From assembly GCA_030431935.1 (NCBI GenBank), contig JAUIIC010000013.1, positions 1-34,458 on the forward strand: DNA of 34,458 nucleotides. Reading direction: 5' to 3'. Made by a program: the position numbers and the translations under genes. Positions 7,957 through 16,306 of the stretch are shown piece after piece (position 1 is the stretch's first letter; every line of letters starts with the position of its first letter). The DNA is from Alphaproteobacteria bacterium. Lineage in GTDB: Bacteria > Pseudomonadota > Alphaproteobacteria > Rhodobacterales > Rhodobacteraceae. The notes beneath the pieces were generated by a model, which had not been told where the DNA came from, did not search any database, and saw only the letters and a list, made by a program, of their open reading frames with translations.

Positions 7957-9720
7957 ATGACACGTCCCCGGATCTCTGCTGCATCGCTGAAACGCTACAT
8001 GCCGATCCTCGACTGGGGATCGCGATACGACCGCGATGCCGCCACCAGCGACCTTGTCGCCGCGGTGATCGTGACGATCATGCTGATCCCCCAGTCGCTG
8101 GCCTACGCGCTTCTGGCCGGGCTGCCCGCCGAGATGGGGCTTTACGCCTCGATCCTGCCGCTGGTGGCCTACGCGATCTTCGGCACCTCGCGGGCGCTGG
8201 CCGTCGGGCCGGTGGCGGTGGTGTCGCTGATGACGGCGGCGGCGGTGGGCAACCTGGCGCTGCAGGGCACCGCGGAATACGCCATGGCGGCCATCACGCT
8301 GGCCTTCCTGTCGGGGCTGATCCTGCTGGCGATGGGGGCGTTCCGGCTGGGGTTCCTGGCGACCTTCCTCAGCCACCCGGTGATCGCGGGCTTCATCACC
8401 GCCTCGGGGATCATCATCGCGACCAGCCAGCTCAAGCACATCCTCGGCGTCGAGGCGCATGGCCACAACCTTCTGGAACTGGTGGTCTCGCTGCTGCGTC
8501 ACCTGCCGGAGGTCAGCCTCTGGACCCTGGTGATCGGCGTCGCGACGACCGCCTTCCTGTTCTGGGTGCGCAAGGGGCTGAAGCCGCGCCTTCTGGCCCT
8601 GGGGCTGAAGCCGCGCCTGGCCGACATCCTGGCCAAGGCCGGGCCGGTGGGCGCCGTGGCCGTGACAACACTGGTGACCTGGGGCTTCGGGCTGCAGGAC
8701 CGGGGCGTGGCGATCGTGGGCGACGTGCCCAAGGGGCTGCCGCCCCTGACGCTGCCCAGCTTCGATCTCGACATCTGGGTCAGCCTGATGGGCTCGGCCG
8801 TGCTGATCTCGATCATCGGCTTCGTGGAATCGGTCTCGGTCGCCCAGACCCTTGCCGCCAAGAAGCGCCAGCGCATCGTCCCGGACCAGGAACTGATCGG
8901 CCTTGGCGCCTCGAACGTAGCGGCGGCGGTCTCGGGCGGCTACCCGGTGACGGGCGGCTTCGCGCGGTCGGTGGTGAACTTCGACGCGGGCGCCGAGACG
9001 CCGGCGGCGGGCGCCTTCACCGCGGTGGGCATCGCGCTGGCCGCGCTGTTCCTGACGCCGCTTCTGTTCTTCCTGCCCAAGGCGACGCTCGCCGCCACGA
9101 TCATCGTCGCGGTCCTGAGCCTTGTCGACTTCTCCATCCTCAAGCGCACCTGGGGCTATTCGCGGGCCGATTTCGCAGCCGTCGCGGCGACGATCCTGCT
9201 GACCCTGGGCCTCGGCGTCGAGATCGGCGTGTCGGCGGGCGTGGTGCTGTCGATCTTCCTGCACCTCTACAAGTCCTCGCGCCCGCATGTGGCCGAGGTC
9301 GGGCTGGTGCCGGGGACCGAGCACTTCCGCAACATCAACCGGCACAAGGTCCTGACCCATCCCGAGATGGTGAGCCTGCGCATCGACGAGAGCCTCTATT
9401 TCGCCAACGCCCGCTTCCTCGAGGATTACGTCTATGACCGGGTGGTGGCCGACAAGGCGCTGAAGCATGTCGTGCTGCAATGCACCGCGGTGAACGAGAT
9501 CGACACCTCGGCGCTGGAAAGCCTCGAAGCCATCAACCATCGGCTGGGCGAGATGGGCATCAAGCTGCACCTGTCCGAGGTCAAGGGTCCGGTCATGGAC
9601 CGGCTGCGCCGGTCGCATTTCCTCGACGAGCTGACGGGACAGGTGTTCCTCAGCCAGTACGGCGCGATGCGGGCGCTGGGGCCGGTGGACGGCACCCCAG
9701 GGGCGCGCAAGGCGGGGTGA
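7957..9720 (+). CDS. SulP-family anion transporter with C-terminal STAS domain
   Basis: SulP N-terminus (VAAVIVTIMLIPQSLAYALLAGLP), multiple TM segments, STAS-like region (SLRIDESLYFANARFLEDYVYDRV...). Confidence 0.9.
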   Translation: MTRPRISAASLKRYMPILDWGSRYDRDAATSDLVAAVIVTIMLIPQSLAYALLAGLPAEMGLYASILPLVAYAIFGTSRALAVGPVAVVSLMTAAAVGNLALQGTAEYAMAAITLAFLSGLILLAMGAFRLGFLATFLSHPVIAGFITASGIIIATSQLKHILGVEAHGHNLLELVVSLLRHLPEVSLWTLVIGVATTAFLFWVRKGLKPRLLALGLKPRLADILAKAGPVGAVAVTTLVTWGFGLQDRGVAIVGDVPKGLPPLTLPSFDLDIWVSLMGSAVLISIIGFVESVSVAQTLAAKKRQRIVPDQELIGLGASNVAAAVSGGYPVTGGFARSVVNFDAGAETPAAGAFTAVGIALAALFLTPLLFFLPKATLAATIIVAVLSLVDFSILKRTWGYSRADFAAVAATILLTLGLGVEIGVSAGVVLSIFLHLYKSSRPHVAEVGLVPGTEHFRNINRHKVLTHPEMVSLRIDESLYFANARFLEDYVYDRVVADKALKHVVLQCTAVNEIDTSALESLEAINHRLGEMGIKLHLSEVKGPVMDRLRRSHFLDELTGQVFLSQYGAMRALGPVDGTPGARKAG

Positions 9721-9802
9721 GGGGGCAAGCCGCTTGCAAGCGGCTTTGCGCAGGCGGTTCGCGGAACCGCCTGCAAGCGCCTTGCAAGGCGCTTGGCCCC
9801 CT
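9720..9802. repeat. Three palindromic hairpins enclosed by an outer stem (cloverleaf-like), between convergent genes
   Basis: Outer stem AGGGGGC (9720-9726)/GCCCCCT (9796-9802); AAGCCGCTTGCAAGCGGCTT (9727-9746); GCAGGCGGTTC-GCG-GAACCGCCTGC (9750-9774); AAGCGCCTTGCAAGGCGCTT (9775-9794). Confidence 0.85.
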
Positions 9803-9816
9803 GGCAGAGGCGGGGC

Positions 9817-11427
9817 TCAGCCCTGCGGCCAGCCCTCGAGAAAGGCGTAGCCGTTCGGCCCCAGCGTCAGCGCGGTGCCGTCGAGCGCCGCCGCCTGCCC
9901 GGGCCCAACGGCTTCTAGGCCCGCGGGCACCGTCAGCGTCCGGCCCTTGGGCGAGAGGTTGAAGACGCAGGTCAGCCGAGAGCCGCCGGTGTCGCGGTGA
10001 AAGGCCAGCAGCGGTTCCGGCAGGTCGAGGAACGCCGTGCGCCCGCGCACCAGCTCCTCGCGGCTCTTGCGGAAGGCCAGCACCCGCCGGTAGTGCTGCA
10101 GCACCGATCCCGCGTCGCCCTCCTGCGCCGCCACGTTGCGCGCGGCCTGGGGCGGTTTCACCGGCAGCCAGGGCGTGCCGTCCGAGAACCCCGCGTTGGG
10201 CCGGTGGCTTTCCCAGGTCATCGGCGTGCGGCAGCCGTCGCGGCCCTTGTTCTCGGGCCAGAACCGCAGGCCCACCGGGTCGGTGAGTTCGGTGTACATC
10301 AGGTCGGTTTCCGTCTGCCCGAGCTCTTCGCCCTGGTAGAGCCCGATCGTCCCCTCGAAAGACGCCAGCATCCCGATGGCCAGCTTCGCCACGCTGTCGG
10401 CATCCGGCCCGTGCCGTTCCCAGCGGCTGACGTGCCGGGGCACGTCATGGTTGGAGAACGACCAGCTGGGCCAGCCGTCCGGCGCGCCGGCAAAGAAGCT
10501 CTCGATCTTGTCGCGGAAATGCGCGGCGGTGAACTCGGGCCCCAGCATGTCGAAGGAATAGGCCATGTGCAGGCGCCGGTCGCCGGCGGTGTATTCCGAC
10601 ATCAGCCGGATGGCGTGGTCGCGGTCGCCGACCTCTCCGACCATGGCGCGGTCGACGTATTCCTCGGTCAGCGCGCGCATCCGTTCCAGCACGCCCAGGT
10701 TCTCGGGCTGGTTCTTGGACCGGACGTGGTCCTGCATGTCGTAGGGGTTCACCGGGATCTGCCCGTCGGGCTCGGGCGCATGGGGCGGGTTGTCGCGCAG
10801 AAGCGCGTCGTGGACATAGAAGTTCACGGTGTCGAGCCGGAACCCGTCCACCCCGCGGTCCAGCCAGAAGCGCATGGTCTCCAGCAGCGCGTCCTGCACG
10901 GCGGGGGTGTGGAAGTTCAGGTCGGGCTGGGTGTCGAGGAAGTTGTGCAGGTAGTATTGCCGGCGCCGCGGCTCCCACGCCCAGGCGGACCCGCCGAAGA
11001 CCGAGGGCCAGTTGTTGGGCGGGCTGCCATCGGGGTTCGGGTCGGCCCAGACATACCAGTCGGCGAAGGGCCCCGACCGGCCCTGTCGGCTGTCCTGGAA
11101 CCAGGGATGCTGGTCCGAGGTGTGGCTGAGCACCTGGTCGATGATGACCTTCAGGCCCAGCTCGTGCGCACGGGCGACCATCTCGTCGAAATCGGCCAGC
11201 GTGCCGAACATCGGGTCCACGTCGGTGTAGTTCGACACGTCATAGCCCATGTCCTTCATCGGCGAGGCGAAGAAGGGCGACAACCAGATCGCGTCGACCC
11301 CAAGGCTCGCCACGTGCGGCAGGCGCTGGATGATGCCCTTGAGGTCGCCGATCCCGTCGCCGGAATGGTCCTGGAAGGATCGCGGATAGATCTGGTAGAC
11401 CACCGCGCCGCGCCACCATTCACTCAT
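9817..11427 (-). CDS. GH13 alpha-glucosidase / alpha-amylase family
   Basis: MSEWWRGAVVYQIYPRSFQDHSGDGIGDLKGI, GVDGFRLDTVNF, AMVGEVGD, SFSNHDVPRH catalytic motifs. Confidence 0.92.
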   Translation of the reverse strand: MSEWWRGAVVYQIYPRSFQDHSGDGIGDLKGIIQRLPHVASLGVDAIWLSPFFASPMKDMGYDVSNYTDVDPMFGTLADFDEMVARAHELGLKVIIDQVLSHTSDQHPWFQDSRQGRSGPFADWYVWADPNPDGSPPNNWPSVFGGSAWAWEPRRRQYYLHNFLDTQPDLNFHTPAVQDALLETMRFWLDRGVDGFRLDTVNFYVHDALLRDNPPHAPEPDGQIPVNPYDMQDHVRSKNQPENLGVLERMRALTEEYVDRAMVGEVGDRDHAIRLMSEYTAGDRRLHMAYSFDMLGPEFTAAHFRDKIESFFAGAPDGWPSWSFSNHDVPRHVSRWERHGPDADSVAKLAIGMLASFEGTIGLYQGEELGQTETDLMYTELTDPVGLRFWPENKGRDGCRTPMTWESHRPNAGFSDGTPWLPVKPPQAARNVAAQEGDAGSVLQHYRRVLAFRKSREELVRGRTAFLDLPEPLLAFHRDTGGSRLTCVFNLSPKGRTLTVPAGLEAVGPGQAAALDGTALTLGPNGYAFLEGWPQG

Positions 11428-11554
11428 GTCCCGTCTCCCCTGGTCCGACCGTTGCGCCGGGGTATCGGCCCGGGACCGCCGCTTGCAAGCCCGATCTGCC
11501 GTCCGGCCCGCGCGCGGCCCCGAAAAAGCGGCAGGGTGCCCGCGCGGCAGGCGT

Positions 11555-12022
11555 TCAGGTCAGCTCGAAGAGCGACAGGCGCACCTCGGAGGCGAGCCGC
11601 GCCCCGGTCCCCACGAAGAGCGATCGGTTCACCCACTCATAGGCCGGGTCCGCGCTTTCCAGCCGCGCCTGGGTGCGCATGTAATAGCGGGACGGATCCA
11701 CCTCTTCGCCGCGCGCGATGGCGGCGATCACCTCGTCGGGGCCGTGGCGGAAGCCGTAGTTCACCACCTCGATCAGCGCGCCGTCGTGGGTTTCGATCGC
11801 GTAGCGCGCGTCAAGCTCGGCCAGCCCGTTGGCAAAGATCGTCTGCCAGTCCGCGCCGAGGTGCAGCAGGCGGCCCTGTACGCGCGGGCCGGTCACGGTC
11901 CCGCCGGTGATCGGGATGATGCGCCGCCGCCCGGCGCGGCCTGCCCCCATCTCCATCGGCGGGGACAGGTCCACGGTGATGTCGCAGACATGGGAAAGAC
12001 CGGGGGCGGGCAGGGCGGACAT
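11555..12022 (-). CDS. DUF3237 (UPF0311) family protein
   Basis: Pattern IIPITGGTVTGPRVQGRLLHLGADWQ...YAIETHDGALIEVVNYGFRHG. Confidence 0.75.
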   Translation of the reverse strand: MSALPAPGLSHVCDITVDLSPPMEMGAGRAGRRRIIPITGGTVTGPRVQGRLLHLGADWQTIFANGLAELDARYAIETHDGALIEVVNYGFRHGPDEVIAAIARGEEVDPSRYYMRTQARLESADPAYEWVNRSLFVGTGARLASEVRLSLFELT

Positions 12023-12137
12023 GGGCGATCTCCGGGCAAGGGCAGGGGTTGTGAAGCGCGCGCGGGTTGCGCATAGCTGGCACCACGAGACCGAATTCGG
12101 CGGGGCGGCGCAACCCCCGCGACCAGGGAGGGACGAC

Positions 12138-12905
12138 ATGCGGATCACGACGAATACGGTGGCGGTGGTCACCGGCGGGGCATCGGGCCTTGGCGCGGCG
12201 ACGGCGGCGGCACTGGCGGAAGCGGGTGCGCGGGTGACGCTCTTCGACCTGGACGAGGCGCGGGGCGCGGCCCATGCAAAGGCGCTAGGCGGCAGCTTCC
12301 AGCGCGTCGACGTGTCCGACCCGGCCAGCGTGGCGGCGGGCTTTGCCGCGGTCGAGGCCGCCGGCGCCGGCCTGCACATCCTGGTCAATTGCGCGGGCAT
12401 CGGCCCGGCGGCCAAGACCACCTCGCGCGGGCAACCGCACGATCCGGCGGTCTTCGCCCGAACCATCGGGATCAACCTGATCGGCAGCTTCTACTGCGCC
12501 AGCCAGGCCGCCACGCTGATGGTCCGGGGCGAGCCGGTCAGCGCCGATGGCGAACGCGGGGTGATCGTCAACACCGCCTCTGTCGCGGCCTATGACGGGC
12601 AGGTGGGGCAGGTGGCCTATGCCGCCTCGAAGGGCGGCATCGTGGGCATGACCCTGCCCATGGCGCGCGACCTGGCCGACAAGGGCGTGCGGGTGATGAC
12701 CATCGCGCCGGGCCTCTTCCTGACGCCGCTCCTCGAAGGCCTGCCGCAAGAGGTGCAGGACAGCCTCGGCACGCAGGTGCCCTTTCCCTCGCGGCTGGGC
12801 GATCCGTCGGAATACGCCGCGCTGGCGCTGCACATCGTCGGCAACCCGATGCTGAACGGCGAGGTCATCCGGCTGGACGGCGCCATCCGCATGGCGCCGC
12901 GCTAG
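12138..12905 (+). CDS. SDR-family oxidoreductase, HSD17B10-like
   Basis: TGGASGLGAATA, NCAGIG, YAASKGG, PGLFLTPLLEGLP; SD gggaggg upstream of ATG. Confidence 0.9.
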   Translation: MRITTNTVAVVTGGASGLGAATAAALAEAGARVTLFDLDEARGAAHAKALGGSFQRVDVSDPASVAAGFAAVEAAGAGLHILVNCAGIGPAAKTTSRGQPHDPAVFARTIGINLIGSFYCASQAATLMVRGEPVSADGERGVIVNTASVAAYDGQVGQVAYAASKGGIVGMTLPMARDLADKGVRVMTIAPGLFLTPLLEGLPQEVQDSLGTQVPFPSRLGDPSEYAALALHIVGNPMLNGEVIRLDGAIRMAPR

Positions 12906-12920
12906 GGTCGACGGGGCCGG

Positions 12921-13577
12921 CTACGGCGCCCGGCCCGCGGCCCAGCCCAGGGTCAGGGGCATCCCGCAGGGAAGCGCAACGGTCACCGGCTGCCCGATGG
13001 CCGGGGCGTCCCCGAACAAGCCGGCGAAGGCGGCGAAGTCCTCGAACCAGCGATGCTCGGGCGAGAACGACTGCACGATCATCGCGGCCGCATCGGTGCC
13101 GAAACGCCGCGCTTCCAGCACGGCGGCGGCGGTGCGGTGAAACAGCTGATACCGCAGGCCCGCCGATAGGAGGCCGTCAAGGCCCAGAAGCTCCTGGATG
13201 AACTCTAGCCGCGCCAGCTTTCCCGGGCTCGCATCCTCCAGCCATTCGGACACCGTGGGCCCGAAGGGTTCGTCCACCTTGGCCTCGACTGCGAGCGCCA
13301 GGGTAGAGCTCCCGACCCGCACCAGCGCGAAGACGTCGCACTGGCTGTCCCTTGCGCCGCCCGGCAGCGGCACGCGGTGCTCGGGGATGGCGAGCAGCAA
13401 CTCGGCTTCCGGGCCCAGAAGCGCGGCGATTTCCCCGGGCAGCCCTGACGCGGCCTCCCACGACAGTGCGGCGGCCATGGCCGAGCGTCCCTCGCGCCAA
13501 TGCAGAACCGGGTCGGCCAAGAGGTCGCGCCAGTCTTCCGGGCGCCTGGTGGGGACGTAGATCCTTCCTGGTGACAT
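12921..13577 (-). CDS. Uncharacterised protein, DUF6946-like
   Basis: Coding between SDR and GST genes; contains SQCDVFALVRVGSSTLALAVEAKVDEPFG. Family name is from memory and uncertain. Confidence 0.6.
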   Translation of the reverse strand: MSPGRIYVPTRRPEDWRDLLADPVLHWREGRSAMAAALSWEAASGLPGEIAALLGPEAELLLAIPEHRVPLPGGARDSQCDVFALVRVGSSTLALAVEAKVDEPFGPTVSEWLEDASPGKLARLEFIQELLGLDGLLSAGLRYQLFHRTAAAVLEARRFGTDAAAMIVQSFSPEHRWFEDFAAFAGLFGDAPAIGQPVTVALPCGMPLTLGWAAGRAP

Positions 13578-13588
13578 GGCAGCCGTCC

Positions 13589-14233
13589 TCAAACCGCATC
13601 CGGCTGCGCCGGGGGTGCGGCGCGTGAGAACGCCTCGATCCCGTCCAGCGCCTCGAAGATACGGTTGATCGTGGGATAGCCCGACTGGTCCACGTCGAAG
13701 CGGCGGTTGTTCCAGACCTGCGCGTAAAGGCACAGGTCGGCCAGCCCCGGCGTGTCGCCGTGGCAGAAGATGCCGGTCTCGGGACTGGCGGCCAGCGTGG
13801 TTTCCAGCGCGCCGAAGGTCTCTGCCACCCAGTGGCGGAACCAGGCGGCCTTGCCCGCGTCGTCTGCGCCGTACTGGGACGCGATGAACTGCAGGACGCG
13901 CAGGTTGTTCAGCGGATGCACCTCGCAGGCGATCATGTAGGCCAGCCCCCGCACCCGCGCGCGCCCCAGAGCGTCGGCGGGCAGAAGCGGCGGTTCGGGG
14001 TGGGTTTCGTCGAGATACTCGATGATCGCCAGCGACTGCGTGAGGCAGGTGCCGTCGCCCAGTTCCAGCACCGGCACCAGCCCCGCGGGGTTGCGTGCGA
14101 GGAAGCCGGGCGCCTTCTGCTCTGCCTTCAGCAGCGACACCGGGCGATAGTCGTAGTCCAGCCCCTTGAGGTTCAGCGCCGCCCGCAGCCGGGTCGAGGT
14201 GGACGAACGGAAATAATTGTGCAGCGTCAGCAT
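13589..14233 (-). CDS. maiA: Maleylacetoacetate isomerase / zeta-class glutathione S-transferase
   Basis: MLTLHNYFRSSTSTRLRAALNLKGLDYDYRPVSLL...QSLAIIEYLDE matches MaiA/GST-zeta signatures. Confidence 0.85.
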   Translation of the reverse strand: MLTLHNYFRSSTSTRLRAALNLKGLDYDYRPVSLLKAEQKAPGFLARNPAGLVPVLELGDGTCLTQSLAIIEYLDETHPEPPLLPADALGRARVRGLAYMIACEVHPLNNLRVLQFIASQYGADDAGKAAWFRHWVAETFGALETTLAASPETGIFCHGDTPGLADLCLYAQVWNNRRFDVDQSGYPTINRIFEALDGIEAFSRAAPPAQPDAV

Positions 14234-14351
14234 GCGCGGCGGCCTCCCTGTTGCCTTTGCGGAAACGTGGCCGCAAACGGCGCGGCGGGCAAGGGGGCTG
14301 CGGCGCACGGCGCGCTTGCCCGCGGCCCGCGGCTGAGCCAGTCTCTGCCCC

Positions 14352-15704
14352 ATGTGGATGTGGAGTTGCGCGATGCGGGTGATCCGGGGACCAATGACGG
14401 GCGTGGTGATGACGCTGGCGGCGGGCGCGGCCGCTGGGGGCGACCTGCCGCCACCCGTCACGGACGCCATGTACCTGCCGGTGGACCGGGCCGAAGCGGA
14501 ACTGGGCCAGCTTCTGTTCTATGACCCGATCCTTTCGGGCAACCGCAACACGTCCTGCGCCACCTGCCACCACCCGCGCTTCGGCACCGGGGACGGCGTG
14601 TCGCTGTCGCTGGGCGAGGGCGGCGTGGGCCTGGGGCCCGAGCGCGTGGTCGACCCCGACAACCCGCCCGAACAGCGCATCCCCCGCAATGCGCCGGGCC
14701 TCTTCAACCTCGGCGCGCGCGAGTTCACCGTGATGTTCCACGACGGCCGGATCGAGGTGGACCCGACCCGCGCCAGCGGCCTGCGCACGCCGCTCGAGGA
14801 TGACATGGCGCAGGGCTTCGCCAGCCTCCTGTCCGCCCAGACCATGTTCCCCGTCCTCAGCCAGGACGAGATGGCCGGCCATTACGACGAGAACGAGATC
14901 TCGCAGGCGGTGCGGCAGGGCTTCATCACCGGCGAGGGCGGCGCGTGGGACCTGATCTCGGCCCGGGTGGCGGCGATCCCGGCCTATGACCAGCGGTTCC
15001 GCGCGGTCTATCCCGAGATCGCGGCGGGCCGGCCCATCGCCTTCACCGATATCTCGAACGCCGTCGCCGCCTTCATGGAACTGGAGTGGCGGTCCGACAC
15101 CAGCCCGTTCGACGCCTACCTGCGGGGCGAGCGGGACCTGCCCGCCCCGGCGATGGCGGGGCTGGGGCTCTTCTATGGCGAGGCGGGCTGTGCCGCGTGC
15201 CATTCCGGCCCCTTTCAGACCGACCACGACTTCCACGCGATGGGGATGCCCCAGCTTGGCCCCGGCAAGGCCGCCCGGTTCGAACGCCACGCCCGCGACG
15301 AGGGGCGCATCCGCGTCACCGGCCGCGAGGAGGACCGCTTTGCCTTCCGCACACCGTCCCTGCGCAACGTGATGGAGACCGGCCCCTGGGGCCATACCGG
15401 CGCCTATTCGGACATGCGCGCCTTTCTCGCCGCCCATGCCGAACCGGCGCAGGCCATCGCGCGCTATGACCGGGCGCAGGCGGTGCTGCCGGACCTGCCC
15501 GGCGCGGCCGACTGGCGCATCCTCGACGACCCGGACGAGGCCGCCGCCATCTCCGCCGCCGCCGAGCCGGGCACGGGGCCGCTGACCGAGGCCGAGATCG
15601 ACGCGCTGATCGCCTTCCTCGCCAGCCTGTCGGACCCGCAGGCAATCGACGGGCGGCTGGGCGTGCCGGACAGCGTGCCCAGCGGATTGGCGGTGGACCG
15701 CTGA
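14352..15704 (+). CDS. Di-heme cytochrome c peroxidase / MauG-like protein
   Basis: CATCH and CAACH; LGQLLFYDPILSGNRNTSCATCHHP; FRTPSLRNVMETGPWGHTGAYSDM. Start uncertain (ATG 14352 or later). Confidence 0.88.
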   Translation: MWMWSCAMRVIRGPMTGVVMTLAAGAAAGGDLPPPVTDAMYLPVDRAEAELGQLLFYDPILSGNRNTSCATCHHPRFGTGDGVSLSLGEGGVGLGPERVVDPDNPPEQRIPRNAPGLFNLGAREFTVMFHDGRIEVDPTRASGLRTPLEDDMAQGFASLLSAQTMFPVLSQDEMAGHYDENEISQAVRQGFITGEGGAWDLISARVAAIPAYDQRFRAVYPEIAAGRPIAFTDISNAVAAFMELEWRSDTSPFDAYLRGERDLPAPAMAGLGLFYGEAGCAACHSGPFQTDHDFHAMGMPQLGPGKAARFERHARDEGRIRVTGREEDRFAFRTPSLRNVMETGPWGHTGAYSDMRAFLAAHAEPAQAIARYDRAQAVLPDLPGAADWRILDDPDEAAAISAAAEPGTGPLTEAEIDALIAFLASLSDPQAIDGRLGVPDSVPSGLAVDR

Positions 15705-15763
15705 CGGGATTTGCCCCGGCGCCGCCGCACCCCATCTATGGCGGGCAGGCAAGGGGATGGGCG

Positions 15764-16306
15764 ATGACCGACCGCAGGGGATTTCTAGGGCTCGCGATGG
15801 CCGCGCTGGTGGCGCGGCCCGCGACGGGGGCAGGGCTGATGACCGGGCAGATGACAGCCGCGGGCGAGCTGGAGTGGAGCTATCTGGCCGACACCGTCAT
15901 GGGCGGCGTGTCCACCGGACAGGCGCGGATGGAGGGCGGCGCGCTGCGGCTGACGGGAACCGTCAGCACGGCCAACAACGGCGGCTTCATCCAGTCCCGC
16001 ACGGCGTTCGAGGATGGCCTGCCCGCCGGGGCGCAGGGCCTCTTGATCCGCGTGCGCGGCAACGGGCAGCGCTATTTCATCCACCTGCGCACCCGCTCCA
16101 CCCGGCTGCCGTGGCAGTATTACCAGGCCGGGTTCGATACGGGCGCGGGCTGGCAGGACATCCGCCTGCCGTTCGACGCGTTCGAGAGGTCGGGCGGCAT
16201 GCTGCCATCGCGCCCCGCGCCCGACAGCGTGCGTTCGGTCGGGCTGGTCGCCTATGGCCGCGACCATGAGGCCGACGTGTCGCTGGCCGCGCTGGGCGTC
16301 TACTGA
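15764..16306 (+). CDS. CIA30-domain exported protein
   Basis: RRGFLGLAMAAL leader; WSYLADTVMGGVSTGQARM...NNGGFIQSRT...LPFDAFERS typical of CIA30/NDUFAF1-like domains. Confidence 0.75.
   Translation: MTDRRGFLGLAMAALVARPATGAGLMTGQMTAAGELEWSYLADTVMGGVSTGQARMEGGALRLTGTVSTANNGGFIQSRTAFEDGLPAGAQGLLIRVRGNGQRYFIHLRTRSTRLPWQYYQAGFDTGAGWQDIRLPFDAFERSGGMLPSRPAPDSVRSVGLVAYGRDHEADVSLAALGVY

Noticed and set aside
7408-9618. 736-aa antisense ORF opposite sulP
   Set aside because: Same GC artefact; sense strand encodes a clear SulP protein.
9720-9802. tRNA gene suggested by cloverleaf shape and a GGTTC string
   Set aside because: Arms are perfect palindromes with wrong loop sizes, no T-loop consensus (GGTTCRANYCC) and no anticodon arm; not a tRNA.
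13590-15752. Upstream part of the 943-aa minus-strand ORF 12921..15752
   Set aside because: Mostly antisense to the MauG gene; only 12921-13577 looks like a real gene in this frame.
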